DNA of 5,420 bases from Actinomycetes bacterium (GTDB lineage Bacteria > Actinomycetota > Actinomycetes > Actinomycetales > Cellulomonadaceae), in NCBI GenBank assembly GCA_023388235.1, contig JAEWGQ010000424.1:1-5420 (forward strand). Direction: 5' to 3'. The notes beneath the pieces were generated by a model that saw only the letters and a list, made by a program, of their open reading frames with translations, was not told the origin of the DNA and did not search any database. Shown here in pieces: positions 5,054 through 5,420 of this stretch; within the stretch, counting starts at the first letter, position 1; each line of letters opens with the position of its first letter. The position numbers and the translations under genes were made by a program.

Positions 5054-5420
5054 CGGTGAGGCGGGTCGTGCCGCGGGGCTCGCCGCGCGGCGGTGCGACC
5101 GGCCGGCCGGTGGTCTGCTCCAGCGCGGCGGCGACCGCGCGGACCAGCCAGGAGTTCACGGAGAGACCGTCGCGGGCGGCGGCGACCTCGACCTGCGCCT
5201 TGAGGTGGTCGGGCAGGCGCAGCGTGGTGCGGGTGGTGGTGCCCTCCTCGGCGTCCGCCGCCGCGGGGAGCGGGGCGGCCTGCGGGGCGGGCGGCGCGGT
5301 GGGCGGGGTCCGCGGGGGTGGCCGCGGTGGTGGGTGTGTGGTGTCGCGCGGTGGCGGCGTGGTGTCGCGGTGGTGCCGCGCGGGCGGCGGCGTGCGGCGG
5401 GTGCGGTCAGCGCACCCAGC
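5040..5420 (-). CDS. HicB/Arc-like ribbon-helix-helix protein, C-terminal part; N-terminal part replaced or missing
   Basis: The frame ends at the TGA (5042-5040) and is open for 126 residues to the window edge without any ATG, and without a GTG or TTG before the domain. The convincing part begins near 5309: a Pro/Ala linker, then GTTTRTTLRLPDHLK (60-74, the beta strand and start of the first helix), AQVEVAAARDGLSVNSWLVRAVAAALE (75-101, helix-turn-helix part of the ribbon-helix-helix fold) and a basic tail ending in TGWVR. This fold binds DNA as a dimer and is typical of HicB-like antitoxins and small repressors. Upstream of 5304 the frame enters repeat copy 2. The reading there (AGCADRTRRTPPPARHHRDT) has unusual His/Cys content and several A-ending codons, unlike the rest, so it is probably not native coding sequence. 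Family members I recall carry a longer N-terminal domain before the linker; it is absent here. It may regulate the downstream exporter operon. It could be a 3' fragment (pseudogene). Confidence 0.65.
   Translation of the reverse strand, partial: AGCADRTRRTPPPARHHRDTTPPPRDTTHPPPRPPPRTPPTAPPAPQAAPLPAAADAEEGTTTRTTLRLPDHLKAQVEVAAARDGLSVNSWLVRAVAAALEQTTGRPVAPPRGEPRGTTRLTGWVR
5296..5420. repeat. direct repeat, copy 2, reaching the window edge
   Basis: Near-identical to 4931-5053 (core 5304-5420), with one substitution and a 2-nt GT insertion (around 5335-5340). It lies immediately upstream (minus-strand sense) of the linker of the ribbon-helix-helix domain, at a spacing of 367 bp from copy 1. It contains a second copy of the gene's stop codon at 5409-5407. 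The match continues right up to the last base of the window, so its true end lies outside. Confidence 0.9.
5407..5420 (-). CDS. possible last codons of a second, upstream ribbon-helix-helix gene copy
   Basis: Read leftward these 14 bases give the codons for Trp-Val-Arg and a TGA stop, the same ending as the gene that stops at 5040. If the match continues beyond the window, this is the true 3' end of an intact upstream copy, and the frame at 5040-5304 is a duplicated tail. Only 14 bp are visible, so this rests on the repeat alone. Confidence 0.35.

Noticed and set aside
3365..5059. A 564-residue open frame on the plus strand opposite the ABC and DUF4097 genes
   Set aside because: Low-complexity Gly/Ala/Val/Asp/His content without motifs; an antisense shadow of clearly recognised genes.
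4931..5420. Repeat pair as ends of an insertion sequence
   Set aside because: The copies are direct, not inverted, and the DNA between them encodes a ribbon-helix-helix domain, not a transposase.

Overview
The window is very GC-rich throughout (well above 70% G+C, with almost every third codon position G or C in the convincing genes). It uses GTG as well as ATG starts with GGAG-type ribosome binding sites. Together with the gene families present, this points to a high-GC actinobacterium, most likely of the Cellulomonas/Isoptericola/Cellulosimicrobium kind (Micrococcales). The genus is inferred from style, not proven.

Left part (1-2396): a divergent pair of transcription units. A conserved hypothetical protein runs leftward off the window edge from a start at 470. 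A 207-bp spacer follows, with an 18-bp perfect palindrome and only weak promoter signals. Rightward from it runs a tight two-gene unit: a zinc-dependent, probably NAD-linked alcohol/formaldehyde-dehydrogenase-like enzyme (678-1820), then a GTG-started 187-residue protein with a single hydrophobic segment near its C-terminus (1833-2396).

Middle (2397-2447): a short convergent spacer holding a perfect 14-bp-stem hairpin that can serve as terminator for both sides.

Right part (2448-5420): a leftward operon. From its upstream end it reads: C-terminal part of a ribbon-helix-helix (HicB/Arc-like) protein (stop at 5040), DUF4097 beta-repeat protein (4918-4076), DrrA-type ABC ATPase (4048-3284) and DrrB-type ABC-2 permease (3287-2448). 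The last two overlap by 4 bp (ATGA). This looks like an exporter of drug-resistance type with a putative DNA-binding protein and a beta-repeat protein of unknown role as partners.

The most unusual structure is at the right edge. A ~115-bp block that spans the gap downstream of the ribbon-helix-helix gene and its last codons (4939-5053) reappears almost unchanged at 5304-5420. The second copy lies directly upstream of the ribbon-helix-helix domain, where the N-terminal half of that gene should be. This implies a 3'-end tandem duplication of the gene, or an assembly error at a contig end. No RNA gene, insertion sequence, CRISPR array or phage gene was seen.
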